DNA from: an uncultured Chthonomonas sp.
Lineage (GTDB): Bacteria > Armatimonadota > Chthonomonadetes > Chthonomonadales > CAJBBX01
Direction of reading: 5' to 3'
Length of the DNA: 38,525 bases
Assembly (NCBI GenBank): GCA_903885605.1
Contig: CAISJD010000160.1
Location: forward strand, 1-38,525
The notes under the pieces were generated by a model. The model was given only the letters and a program-made list of their open reading frames with translations. It was not told where the DNA came from and did not search any database. Made by a program: the position numbers and the translations under genes. Positions 1 to 7,853 of this stretch are shown here, in pieces (position 1 is the stretch's first letter; each line of letters begins with the position of its first letter).

Positions 1-134
1 ACGGCTGGGCCACGGTGAACTGGTCTATCCCCGCAGCCGAGGCCACCGGCTCGCACACCTGCGCCGCCGAGTTCGCCGGCGACGCATGGTACGTGGCAGT
101 GACGGCCAACACGGCATTCAACGTAGTGCCGTAG
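1..134 (+). CDS. C-terminal end of a secreted Ig-like repeat protein (partial)
   Basis: Only the last 44 codons are in the window; the gene begins upstream. Read from base 3, the frame gives an Ig-like domain end (GWATVNWSIPAAEATGSH, then FAGDAWY and FNVVP) and stops at TAG 132-134. The same ending (GWAAVLWSIPADEPAGAH, FAGDAWYGPA, FNVVP) closes the gene that ends at 3630, so the two are tandem paralogues. By analogy the missing part is probably an SBBP-repeat beta-propeller followed by Ig-like domains, but that is inference. A hairpin terminator follows at 162-194. Family: extracellular Ig-like (Big_3-type) beta-sandwich. Exact function unknown; a cell-surface or secreted adhesive or structural role is likely. 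Confidence 0.8.
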   Translation, partial: GWATVNWSIPAAEATGSHTCAAEFAGDAWYVAVTANTAFNVVP

Positions 135-161
135 CGACCGCGGCGGGAAGCAGCAGGCAAA

Positions 162-194
162 CGGCCCCGGAGCACTTCGCCCCGGGGCCGTTCT
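162..194 (+). terminator. Intrinsic-type terminator after the upstream Ig-repeat gene
   Basis: A perfect 9-bp stem: CGGCCCCGG (162-170) pairs with CCGGGGCCG (182-190), with an 11-nt loop, followed by TTCT. It lies 28 bp after the stop of the partial gene. The T-tract is short, as is usual in GC-rich genomes. Confidence 0.6.
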
Positions 195-204
195 GCGTCC
201 GGGC

Positions 205-280
205 CCCAGCCGTCGGTCGCGTGCCGGGCGGCTTCCCGACCAGCGTGCCGAGACCACGGCCCGACCGCACACCCGATGCC
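205..280 (+). repeat. Palindromic intergenic repeat, copy A (degenerate)
   Basis: This is a diverged copy of the repeat also seen at 3662-3728 (inverted), 3760-3838 and 38448-38515. Shared blocks with the 3760 copy are CCCAGCCGTCGGTCG at the left, GAGACCACGG at the right, and a right flank close to ACCGCAC-CCC-GATGCC. The central stem is much weaker here than in the other copies (CGGG with CCCG). It sits 70 bp after the end of one Ig-repeat gene, as the 3760 copy sits after the end of its paralogue, so it may have been duplicated with that gene. Confidence 0.6.
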
Positions 281-406
281 GGCCTGGGGCATGGCATCGT
301 TGTCGCCGTTGACGGGGTTGCCTGCGACAGCCCTTGACAACCGCGCGGCTCATATGCCACGTTACCGAAGGTTTTCATTGCTGTTTGCCCTGTGCGGGAG
401 GTTGCT

Positions 407-3064
407 ATGCGTCCTCTGGTCGGTTTCTGTTTGGTGTTTGCCGCTGTGGGTGCGTGCGCCTCGCCGCCGTCGCGGCCGCAGGTGCGGATGCCGCGCCTGG
501 GCGTGTCGTTCGAGAAGAACACCGGGCGCTGGCCCAAGCAGGTGGAGTTCGTGGCGCGGACGGGGCAGGGTACGCTCTTCCTGACCAGGCGCGAGATGGT
601 GCTGGCGCTGCAGGGCAAGGGCAAGGCGGCGGCTCTCCGGCTGAAGCTTCAGGGAGCCAACCCACGCGTGGCCGCCGTTGGCGTGAAGAAGCTACCCGGC
701 ATCGTCAACTACTTCCTGGGCAACGACCCCGGGAAGTGGCGCACCAACATCCCAACCTACTCCGGCGTGCGCATGGCCGGCATCTACCCGGGCATCGACC
801 TGGTGACCTACGGCGCCGGGAAGGGCGGGGCGCTGGAGTACGACTTCGTCGTGAAGCCCGGCGCCGACCCACGCCGCATCCGCCTGGCGCTCTCCGGCGC
901 GAAGTCGCTCAAGGCCCGCAACGGAGCGCTGGTCGCCTCCACGGCCTGCGGCGACGTGCTCCTCAACCGCCCCTATGCCTACCAGACGGTGGCCGGCGTC
1001 CGCAAGCAGGTCGCCTGCAGCTACACGCTCGAGCGCAACCGAGTGGCCTTCCAGGTAGCCCGCTACGACACGGCGCGGCCGCTGGTGGTGGACCCGGTGT
1101 TGGAGTACAGCGTCTGCTTAGGTGGAGTTGCCTCCGAGTACGGGCTCGGCCTTTGCGTGGATGGCTCGGGGGCCGCCTACGTGACGGGATACACATTCTC
1201 GGCCGCCTTCCCCACCAGTTCTGGCGCATACAGTGTCTCCCACAATGGAGGCGGTAACGACGCATTCGTGGCGAAGCTCGGATCGGGTGGTACAAGGCTC
1301 GACTTCAGCACCTTTCTCGGCGGCTCGGGGGGCGACTATGGTAAGGGCATTGCCGTCGACCGCACGGGAGCGGCCTATGTCGCCGGCCAGACCTACTCCA
1401 CCGACTACCCATCAACCGTTGGTGCCTACGATACGTCGCTGGACGGTAGTACCGACGCGGTCGTCACCAAACTCAGCCCTGCCGGAAACGTCCTTGCCTA
1501 CAGCACGTTCCTCGGCGGCGCTGGCCATGAGGACGCCTCAGACATTGCGATTGATAGTGACGGCTCTGCATTCGCCGTTGGTTGCACGCAATCGACCAAC
1601 TTCCCCACCAGCGTCGGTGCCCACGACACAACGCTGATTGGCGGTCAGGACGCCTTTGTCACCAAACTGACCCCAGACGGTAGCAGCCTGACCTTCAGCA
1701 CATACCTGGGTGGTACCGGTTGGACCACCGGCACCGCCATCGCCATAGACAGCAGTAGCGCTGTCTATATCACAGGCATCGCAGGTGCCGGCTTCCCGAC
1801 GACTGGTGGAGCCTATGACATCTCACATAACGGGTATGAAGATGCATTTGTTACTAAACTCAATACCTCAGGTACAGGCATTACGTACAGCACCTTCCTT
1901 GGGGGTGCGTACGCCGATTTCGGCCTCGACATCGCCGTGGATGGTGCCGGGGCCGCCTATGTCACGGGTGCAACTCAGTCGAGCAACTTTCCCACTAGTA
2001 CATTGGCCTACGACCGAAGCCGAAATGGCAACACAGATGCTTTCGCCGCCAAGCTTAGCCCTGACGCCAAGACACTCGCGTACAGCACCTTTCTTGGCGG
2101 GAGCCTTGCAGATTATGGCCACGCAATTGCCGTGGACAGCAACGGTGCCGCCCATGTCGCGGGCCAGACGGCCTCGACAGATTTCCCGACGAGTGGTGGA
2201 GCATTTGACCCATCGAACAATGGGGAAACCGACGCCTTTATCATTAAGATTACGCCAGATGGAAGGAGCCTTGCGTGCGGTACATACTTAGGGGGTGCCA
2301 GTAGCGACGGAGCCAATAGCATTGCATTGGATATGACAGGTGATGTATATATCACTGGATGGACGCAATCAAGTGGCTTTCCAAGTACTAGCGCAGGATT
2401 TGAAACGTCGTACGCTGGCGGCGGCGACGCTTTCATTGCAAAGATAGCAAATGCACTTAGAATGTCTACAACTATCACCGCCATAGATACCGATGGATGC
2501 GTAGGCGATATAGTTCCGCTAATAGCGCTGCTTAGTCGTTCTGATACTCTGGTTGCGTTGGCTGGCAAATCCATCTTCTTCACGGTAGACGGCACACCTG
2601 CCGGCTCAATGACCAGCGACCTTGACGGCCGAGCGCAGGTGTATTACACGGTGCCAAGTGGAGCATCGATCCGGACGATTCGGGCTTCATTCGCCGGCGA
2701 TGCGACCTTTGCACCTTCGGCGCAGGCTGCGGTACTGACTGTTAATGCCTCGGTGGCCACCTCGATCTTTGTACCGGATCGCGTAGGCACGGTTACGGGT
2801 ACCGTTGTCCTCAAGGGCTACCTCTACCGGACGGTGGCTCGAACCTTCATCGCGGGTCAGGCCGTGTCCTTTAGCGTTGCGGGCACCGCAGTGGGCTCAG
2901 CCGTGACTGACCCTGGGGGGCAGGCGCAGTGTGCTTGGACTATGGATGCTGGCGCCGTCAGCCGACTGATCGCCGTCCACTACGCTGGCGGCGGTGAGTT
3001 CAACCCAGCGCTGGCGCCGGCGTTCTGGCTGCACAGACAGTGGCGACAAAGGTGTACGTGGTAG
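407..3064 (+). CDS. SBBP-repeat beta-propeller / Ig-like secreted protein, 5' part of a frameshifted gene
   Basis: Predicted secreted surface protein of 885 residues in this frame. The ATG at 407 is chosen because GGGAGG at 396-401 precedes it and a signal peptide follows at once (MRPLVGFCLVFAAVGACA). Residues about 30-240 match the DUF7948 domain that commonly precedes SBBP repeats (NYFLGNDPGKWRTNIPTYSG, IYPGIDLVTYG). Seven SBBP repeats of about 64 residues follow, each with YSTFLGG, IAVD..GAAYV.G, FPTS and DAF..KL, probably one seven-bladed propeller. Two Ig-like domains come next. The frame then runs into unrelated residues and stops at 3064, while the expected sequence continues in the frame that ends at 3630. 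One extra base near 3022 would join them (see the next entry). The repeat region, about 1200-2760, is visibly lower in GC than the ends. The ligand is unknown. Confidence 0.85.
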   Translation: MRPLVGFCLVFAAVGACASPPSRPQVRMPRLGVSFEKNTGRWPKQVEFVARTGQGTLFLTRREMVLALQGKGKAAALRLKLQGANPRVAAVGVKKLPGIVNYFLGNDPGKWRTNIPTYSGVRMAGIYPGIDLVTYGAGKGGALEYDFVVKPGADPRRIRLALSGAKSLKARNGALVASTACGDVLLNRPYAYQTVAGVRKQVACSYTLERNRVAFQVARYDTARPLVVDPVLEYSVCLGGVASEYGLGLCVDGSGAAYVTGYTFSAAFPTSSGAYSVSHNGGGNDAFVAKLGSGGTRLDFSTFLGGSGGDYGKGIAVDRTGAAYVAGQTYSTDYPSTVGAYDTSLDGSTDAVVTKLSPAGNVLAYSTFLGGAGHEDASDIAIDSDGSAFAVGCTQSTNFPTSVGAHDTTLIGGQDAFVTKLTPDGSSLTFSTYLGGTGWTTGTAIAIDSSSAVYITGIAGAGFPTTGGAYDISHNGYEDAFVTKLNTSGTGITYSTFLGGAYADFGLDIAVDGAGAAYVTGATQSSNFPTSTLAYDRSRNGNTDAFAAKLSPDAKTLAYSTFLGGSLADYGHAIAVDSNGAAHVAGQTASTDFPTSGGAFDPSNNGETDAFIIKITPDGRSLACGTYLGGASSDGANSIALDMTGDVYITGWTQSSGFPSTSAGFETSYAGGGDAFIAKIANALRMSTTITAIDTDGCVGDIVPLIALLSRSDTLVALAGKSIFFTVDGTPAGSMTSDLDGRAQVYYTVPSGASIRTIRASFAGDATFAPSAQAAVLTVNASVATSIFVPDRVGTVTGTVVLKGYLYRTVARTFIAGQAVSFSVAGTAVGSAVTDPGGQAQCAWTMDAGAVSRLIAVHYAGGGEFNPALAPAFWLHRQWRQRCTW

Positions 3065-3630
3065 ACCGCTTGAACGTCAAGATCAAGACCTACACGGTCC
3101 TCAAGGCCTACCTCTACACCACGGGCAACGTCATCCTTCCCGGCAAGACCCTGACGATGGAGCTGGACGGCACGGCGCTGGGCTCGCAGGCGACCAACTC
3201 GGGCGGATGCATCGCCTTCGGCTACACGGTCCCGGACGGCAACGGCGCGGGCATCCGCGTGATCCGGGCCGGCTGGGCGGGCAACGCGGGCTACACGGCC
3301 TCGGCCAACACCGGCAAGCTGGGCGTGGTACAGGGCGAGATCATGATCTGGCCCTATGTCCGATCCGTTAAGCGCGGCACCACCCAGCCGCTGAAGGCCT
3401 ACGTCCGGAGCATGCCGGACTACGTGGCCCAGCCCGGCAAGAGCATCGCGTTCGCGGTGAACGGCACTGGCATGGGCTCGGCCACCGTGGGCGCCGACGG
3501 ATGGGCCGCGGTGCTCTGGTCTATCCCGGCGGACGAACCCGCAGGCGCCCACACGGCCACCGCCGCATTCGCCGGAGACGCTTGGTACGGACCGGCGACG
3601 GAGAGCACGACCTTTAACGTGGTCCCGTAG
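3040..3630 (+). CDS. Ig-like domains, 3' part of the frameshifted SBBP/Ig protein
   Basis: This 196-residue frame holds two further Ig-like domains (VATKVYVVDR... and IWPYVRSVKRGTTQPLKAYV...), each ending in an FAGDA/WAGNA-type strand. It has no ribosome binding site or signal peptide of its own. Its first codon (GTG 3040) is simply the continuation of the upstream gene: read upstream in this frame, the sequence is VLAAQTVATK, which aligns with AVLTVNASVATS at the previous Ig boundary. A single-base loss near 3019-3025 therefore split one gene of about 1,070 residues (407-3630). The ending FNVVP matches the partial gene at 1-134. This could be a real mutation, phase variation or a sequence error; no slippery heptamer is obvious at the junction. 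Confidence 0.75.
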   Translation: MATKVYVVDRLNVKIKTYTVLKAYLYTTGNVILPGKTLTMELDGTALGSQATNSGGCIAFGYTVPDGNGAGIRVIRAGWAGNAGYTASANTGKLGVVQGEIMIWPYVRSVKRGTTQPLKAYVRSMPDYVAQPGKSIAFAVNGTGMGSATVGADGWAAVLWSIPADEPAGAHTATAAFAGDAWYGPATESTTFNVVP

Positions 3631-3661
3631 CGGCCAACAGCACAGGGAGATCAGGAGGCTC

Positions 3662-3728
3662 CGGCGCGCCGTGGTTTCGATACGGCCCGCGCGTGGCCGC
3701 ACGGGCCTACTCAACCGACGGCCTGGGG
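3662..3728 (-). repeat. Palindromic intergenic repeat, copy B (inverted)
   Basis: Conserved ends GTGGTTTCGATACGG (3671-3685) and CCTACTCAACCGACGG (3706-3721) flank a 10-bp stem, 3684-3693 with 3698-3707, closed by a TGGC loop. Its reverse complement is almost the same as copy D at 38448-38515, including the adjacent GGCGCGCC. It faces copy C, so the two form a head-to-head pair like the BIME arrangement of enterobacterial REP elements. Confidence 0.75.
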
Positions 3729-3759
3729 TGTGCGCTGCGGTAGGTCAAGGTCAGCGTCG

Positions 3760-3838
3760 CCCAGCCGTCGGTCGAGTGCCTGTCCGCCGCCAGGCGGGCA
3801 GGCGTATCGAGACCACGGCAGCACCGCACCCCAGATGC
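3760..3838 (+). repeat. Palindromic intergenic repeat, copy C
   Basis: Left end CCAGCCGTCGGTCGAGT, right end GCGTATCGAGACCACGG. Between them is a 10-bp stem, CCTGTCCGCC (3779-3788) with GGCGGGCAGG (3793-3802), loop GCCA. The stem sequence differs from copies B and D, yet the pairing is kept. It lies between two convergent genes, ending at 3630 (plus) and 3858 (minus), and could also act as a bidirectional transcription barrier. Confidence 0.75.
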
Positions 3839-3857
3839 CCTGCCCTCGGTTGCCTCC

Positions 3858-5153
3858 TCAGACCACGCCGAAGGTGGGCTTTCGCTGCTTCCACTTGCCG
3901 CGGGTGAAGTCGGGCCACTTCACCGGGGCGCTCTTGCGGCCGATGGACTCGCCGGAGAGGCCCACCAGCGCGCTCATGGTGACCGAGTCGTAGACGTCGA
4001 TGGGTGTCTGTGTGCGGGCCTTCACGGAGTTGAGGAAGAGCCGAAGCTCCAGCGAGTCGGTGCCGCCGTGCGCCGCCGCTGAGTCCGCACCGCCGCCCGA
4101 GCGCCACCAGGGATGGTCGAACTCGGTCTGGTAGGGCTCGAAGGGCTCCCACTGGTGGTAGGCTGGGCTGCGGCCCGTGATGTAGACCGACTTCTGGTCC
4201 TCGTCATACACGCCCAGCGTCCCCTGCACCATCCAGCGGTTGTCGTAGGGGCGCGGAAGCTGCATGTCGAAGTTCACCACGACGCTCTTGCCCAGCGCGG
4301 TCCGGATGACGGAGGTGACGATGTCGCCCTGCTTGTACCGTCGCTTGGCGCCGGGGTGCTCCGGGCCGAACCGGCGGGCGAAGTAGGCGTTGATGGCGCG
4401 TGAGTCTGTGGCGGTGGAGGTGACCGAGGCGAAGACATCGCCGCAGTTGATGTCCATCCAGCTCAGCACGGGCCCGAGGCTGTGCGTGGGGTACTGGTCG
4501 CGGTTGTGCTCCACCAGGAACCGCGCGGGCCAGCGGTCCACGCCTTGCGGGTCGAAGAACCAGTGGTCGATGCAGTCGTGCGAGTGGGCGCAGTGGCAGT
4601 GGACCATCTCGCCCAGCAGGCCCTTGCGGATCATCTGCAGCACGGCGAGGTTGTCGCGCCGGAAGCTCCAGTTCTCCAGCATCATGCAGGGGACGCCGGT
4701 CTTCTCGGACGTGTCGACGAGCTCCCAGCACTCGGCTACTGAGAGGGCGCAGGGCACCTCGACCGCCGCGTAGATGCCGCGCTCCATGGCCCGGACCGCC
4801 ATGGGCGTGTGCCAGTTCCAGGGCGTGGCGATGACCACGGCGTCCAGGTCGTCGCGCTCCATCGTCTGCCGGTAGGCTTCGTCGCTGCTGGAGTAGCCGA
4901 TGGGCCTCGGCCTGCCCGAGCGCTCCACCATGGCCTGCGCGGCCGCCAGCCTGGGGCCGTCGATATCGCAGAGGGCGGGCACGACGACGTCGGGCATCTG
5001 GAGCATCATGCCCAGGAGGCCCGAGCCGCGGCCGCCAACGCCCACGACGCCCACGCGCACCGTGGACTTCTCAGGAGCGCCAAGGGCTCCCGTCGCGGCT
5101 CCAAGGGCCAGCGCACCGGCTCCCAGCGCCTCTTTGCGGCTCATGGCGGGCAT
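3858..5153 (-). CDS. GH109-like, NAD-dependent Gfo/Idh/MocA family glycosidase or oxidoreductase
   Basis: Protein of 431 residues. An N-terminal hydrophobic, export-type segment (residues 5-25, KEALGAGALALGAATGALG) is followed by the Rossmann motif VGVVGVGGRGSG. Next come ATPWNWHTPMAVRAMERG and VPCALSVAECWELVDTSE, then CMMLEN, PTHSLGPV and DINCGD, which together resemble GH109 enzymes (NAD-dependent alpha-N-acetylgalactosaminidases) more than ordinary sugar dehydrogenases. GH109 enzymes hydrolyse by transient oxidation at C3 with bound NAD. Substrate here cannot be read from sequence. The start codon shares one base with the stop of the upstream phosphoesterase gene (TGATG at 5151-5155), so the two are translationally coupled. 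An alternative start is the internal ATG of MSRKEA at 5144. The twin-arginine pair usual in GH109 leaders is absent (SRKEAL). Confidence 0.82.
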   Translation of the reverse strand: MPAMSRKEALGAGALALGAATGALGAPEKSTVRVGVVGVGGRGSGLLGMMLQMPDVVVPALCDIDGPRLAAAQAMVERSGRPRPIGYSSSDEAYRQTMERDDLDAVVIATPWNWHTPMAVRAMERGIYAAVEVPCALSVAECWELVDTSEKTGVPCMMLENWSFRRDNLAVLQMIRKGLLGEMVHCHCAHSHDCIDHWFFDPQGVDRWPARFLVEHNRDQYPTHSLGPVLSWMDINCGDVFASVTSTATDSRAINAYFARRFGPEHPGAKRRYKQGDIVTSVIRTALGKSVVVNFDMQLPRPYDNRWMVQGTLGVYDEDQKSVYITGRSPAYHQWEPFEPYQTEFDHPWWRSGGGADSAAAHGGTDSLELRLFLNSVKARTQTPIDVYDSVTMSALVGLSGESIGRKSAPVKWPDFTRGKWKQRKPTFGVV

Positions 5154-7690
5154 CAGTCGTCATCCTCCACGGCGTGGTAGTGGTCCCATGGGAAGGGGAC
5201 GCCGGGCTTCCGGGAGAGCCACACTGCGCGGGCCACCACGGCGGGGTCGGCGCGGTCCACGTCGCTGAAGTCCTGCCTGGCAGAGGCGACGGCCAGGCGT
5301 CGCGCCTCGCCACGTAGCGCCGTGGCGGCGGGGTTCATCTCGTCCAGCTTCACGCGTGCGGCCTGGTGCGTGTAGGGGGCGAGGTCGGGCGTGCCCGTGA
5401 AGCAAGCGGTCATGGGCCGGGCCGTGCGGTCGAAGCGGTTCATGGGCGGTATGCCGAGCACCAGGCCGATGGTCCGCGCGATGGACGTGTGGGTGTAGGG
5501 CTCGCTCACGACGGCGCCGCGCCGGGTGTAGGGCGACACGCAGAAGGCCAGGGTCCGGTGCCCGTCCACATGATCGACGCCGAGCTGGGAGTCGTCCTCC
5601 ATGACGAGGATGAGCGTCTCCTTCCAGAAGCGTGACCGCGAGATGGCCTCCACGATGCGCCCCAGCGCCAGGTCGTTGTCGGCCACGGCCGCCCGCGGCG
5701 TGGGCATTCCCGGCGAGGTGCCCGACGTGTGGTCGTTGGGCAGGAGCATGATGGAGAGCGCCGGCATCTTGCCGCTCTTCTCGAACTGCGCGAGGTCGGC
5801 CAGGTACTGATCGGCGCGCCACTGGTCGGAGACGATCTGCGGGAAGCCGATGAAGCGCGGATGCAGGAACTTGCGCAGGGCCGCGTTGTCGGTCTCGGCC
5901 CTGATGATGTACTGGTTGGCGCCCGACTGGTAGTCGCGCCAGAGGTCGGTCCAGCTCGGCTTCTTCTTGCCGTCCGGCGCCAACACCTTGGGCTTGTTCA
6001 CGAACTCGCCGTAGACCCGCACGCTGAGGCCGCGGGCGGCGGCGGCGTTCCAGAGGAAGCCCGCAGGCGAGTAGGCCAGCGCGTCGCCGCCGTCGTAGGG
6101 GTAGCTGCGGGCGTAGGACTGGTAGTTCTGCTCCATGTAGCCGTTGGCGACCGAGGAGGAGACCCACTGGTGGCCGTCGGCGGAGTTGGTGCCGCTGGTG
6201 TAGGTGTTGTCGAGCAGTACGAACTGCCGGGCGATGGCATGCTGGTTCGGCGTGATGTTCTCACCGAAGATCGTGAGGGCCGGGTCGCCGTTGCCCTGTT
6301 TGATGTCGCCCAGGGTGGTGTCGTAGGTGTGGTTCTCTTTGATGATGTAGACGACGTGCCTGAAGACCGACGGCTCGCCCACGCGCTCCGGCACGGGCAC
6401 GGGCTGCATGCCGCGGCGGGGAGAGGGCTCAACGCCCCATTTGTTGTTGGCCGCGACCCTCTGGGTCAGCGTGTCCAGCGGGTTCAGGTCGGCCTCGCCC
6501 AGGAACTGCACGGAGCCGACGTTGTCGTGGACGCCGAAGCGGTTGGTCTTGGCGATGGGCCGGCTGCCGACGCCCTTGGAGCAGGCGACGACGACCTTGT
6601 CGCCGCAGAGCGCCACGTCGATGGGGTACCAGGCCGAGGGCACCCATCCGAGGACCCGCGTGGTATCGGTGGCATCCACCACTGCCAGGGCGTTGGCTCC
6701 GCCGCAGGTGACGTAGAGCCGCCGGCCGTCGTCGCTCAGGGCCACTCCGGTGGGCATCTGGCCGAAGCCGGGGTCGTCCGCAGGGCGCAGCGAGAGGGTG
6801 CGCACGACGCGCCGCCGCGCGAGGTCGATGACGCTCAGGTCGTCGCTGTCCGAGTTGGTCACCCAGGCCGTGCCCCCGTCGGGCGAGATGGCCATGCCCG
6901 CGGGCTGTCTGCCCACGTCGAGGTGCTGCAGGACGGCCGCCTTCGCCGTATCGATGATCGTGACGGTGCCGCGCCGCGCGGCGTCGGTGCGGCGGTCGAC
7001 GGCGATGGCGGTGCCGGCGGTCAGCGCCGACCCGCGGCTGTCCGGGCGTGTGGGCCGGCCGCCGCGGTTGGCCACCAGGAGCGTGTGCCCGTCTGGCGAG
7101 AGGGCGAGATGGTAGGGGCAGGCGCCGACCGGGATGGTGGACGTTACCGCGAGCGAGCGGAGATCGACTACCGCCACGGCATTGCGCATCCCCAGCGCGG
7201 CGTAGAGCGTCGCACCGTCCGGCGAGACGGCAAGGCCCGCGGGCTGCGGAGCCTGCTTACCCTCGGCCACGGCGATGCGGGCGCCGACGGTCCACTTGTC
7301 GCCCGAGCGAGCCAGCTTGACTACCTTGCCGTCGCTTGCAGAGGCGTAGAGCGACTGGCTATCGGGGGCCCAGGCCAGCCCCAGAGGACCCGCTCCAAAG
7401 CCCACCTGCTCGATCTGGCGACCGTCAGGAGTGTAGAAGAGGACCCTGTTGGTGGCAAGGACCGCCACGCAACCGCCGTCCGGCGCCGTGGCCACGTCCT
7501 TGGGCCGAGACCCTTCGGTACGGCTCAGCAAGCCGGTCGGCGTGATGCTCTGGTTGGTGGAGACGAATACGGACCCGTCTTGCTGAAAGCCGACCTTTGC
7601 CGGCGCGTCCTCACCGCGGTTGCCGCCGGCAGAGGCAGCAATGATCGCGGCGAGCGCAGTCGCCGACAACCCGATGAACCTTAACGCCAT
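5153..7690 (-). CDS. Secreted beta-propeller / phosphoesterase-family fusion protein
   Basis: Protein of 845 residues. ATG at 7690 is preferred to longer frames because GGAGAG precedes it by five bases and a signal peptide follows (MALRFIGLSATALAAIIAAS). Residues about 40-400 form a YVTN/PQQ-like beta-propeller, with repeated P.GLAVSPDG.TLYAA and VTNSDSDDLSVIDL patterns. Residues about 445-790 are a phosphoesterase domain (PF04185, the phospholipase C/acid phosphatase family) beginning HVVYIIKENHTYDTTLGD and including SGTNSADGHQW, FIGFPQIVSDQW, LPNDHTSGTSPG and VMEDDSQLGVDHVDGHR, which carry the acidic and histidine metal ligands of the alkaline-phosphatase-like fold. A role in extracellular phosphate-ester cleavage is inferred. 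It is the first gene of a two-gene unit with the GH109-like gene and divergent from pirin. Confidence 0.85.
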   Translation of the reverse strand: MALRFIGLSATALAAIIAASAGGNRGEDAPAKVGFQQDGSVFVSTNQSITPTGLLSRTEGSRPKDVATAPDGGCVAVLATNRVLFYTPDGRQIEQVGFGAGPLGLAWAPDSQSLYASASDGKVVKLARSGDKWTVGARIAVAEGKQAPQPAGLAVSPDGATLYAALGMRNAVAVVDLRSLAVTSTIPVGACPYHLALSPDGHTLLVANRGGRPTRPDSRGSALTAGTAIAVDRRTDAARRGTVTIIDTAKAAVLQHLDVGRQPAGMAISPDGGTAWVTNSDSDDLSVIDLARRRVVRTLSLRPADDPGFGQMPTGVALSDDGRRLYVTCGGANALAVVDATDTTRVLGWVPSAWYPIDVALCGDKVVVACSKGVGSRPIAKTNRFGVHDNVGSVQFLGEADLNPLDTLTQRVAANNKWGVEPSPRRGMQPVPVPERVGEPSVFRHVVYIIKENHTYDTTLGDIKQGNGDPALTIFGENITPNQHAIARQFVLLDNTYTSGTNSADGHQWVSSSVANGYMEQNYQSYARSYPYDGGDALAYSPAGFLWNAAAARGLSVRVYGEFVNKPKVLAPDGKKKPSWTDLWRDYQSGANQYIIRAETDNAALRKFLHPRFIGFPQIVSDQWRADQYLADLAQFEKSGKMPALSIMLLPNDHTSGTSPGMPTPRAAVADNDLALGRIVEAISRSRFWKETLILVMEDDSQLGVDHVDGHRTLAFCVSPYTRRGAVVSEPYTHTSIARTIGLVLGIPPMNRFDRTARPMTACFTGTPDLAPYTHQAARVKLDEMNPAATALRGEARRLAVASARQDFSDVDRADPAVVARAVWLSRKPGVPFPWDHYHAVEDDD

Positions 7691-7853
7691 AGCAGCTCTC
7701 CGGCGGCGACCGGCAGCGCCGACCCCGCACACTTCGGCCCCGCATTCAGCGAGGCGCATCGGGTCGCCGGCCCCGGCTAACCGGACCGCCGCACCCACCG
7801 TAGTAAGCATAGACCAAATCGCGCCGCGCGCATCCGCCGGAAGGGAGAAAGCC

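Noticed and set aside
334-339. TTGACA as a -35 for the SBBP gene
   Set aside because: No acceptable -10 occurs 16-18 bp downstream (CCACGT region), so the promoter could not be supported.
3019-3040. Programmed ribosomal frameshift in the SBBP/Ig gene
   Set aside because: No X-XXY-YYZ slippery site, internal Shine-Dalgarno sequence or following pseudoknot is evident at the junction; a simple one-base loss is the easier explanation.
5729-7684. Open frame of 651 codons on plus, opposite the phosphoesterase gene
   Set aside because: It mirrors the codon positions of the minus-strand gene, whose propeller and phosphoesterase motifs are clear. Its product is a Val/Gly/Arg-rich, domain-free sequence typical of antisense frames at high GC.
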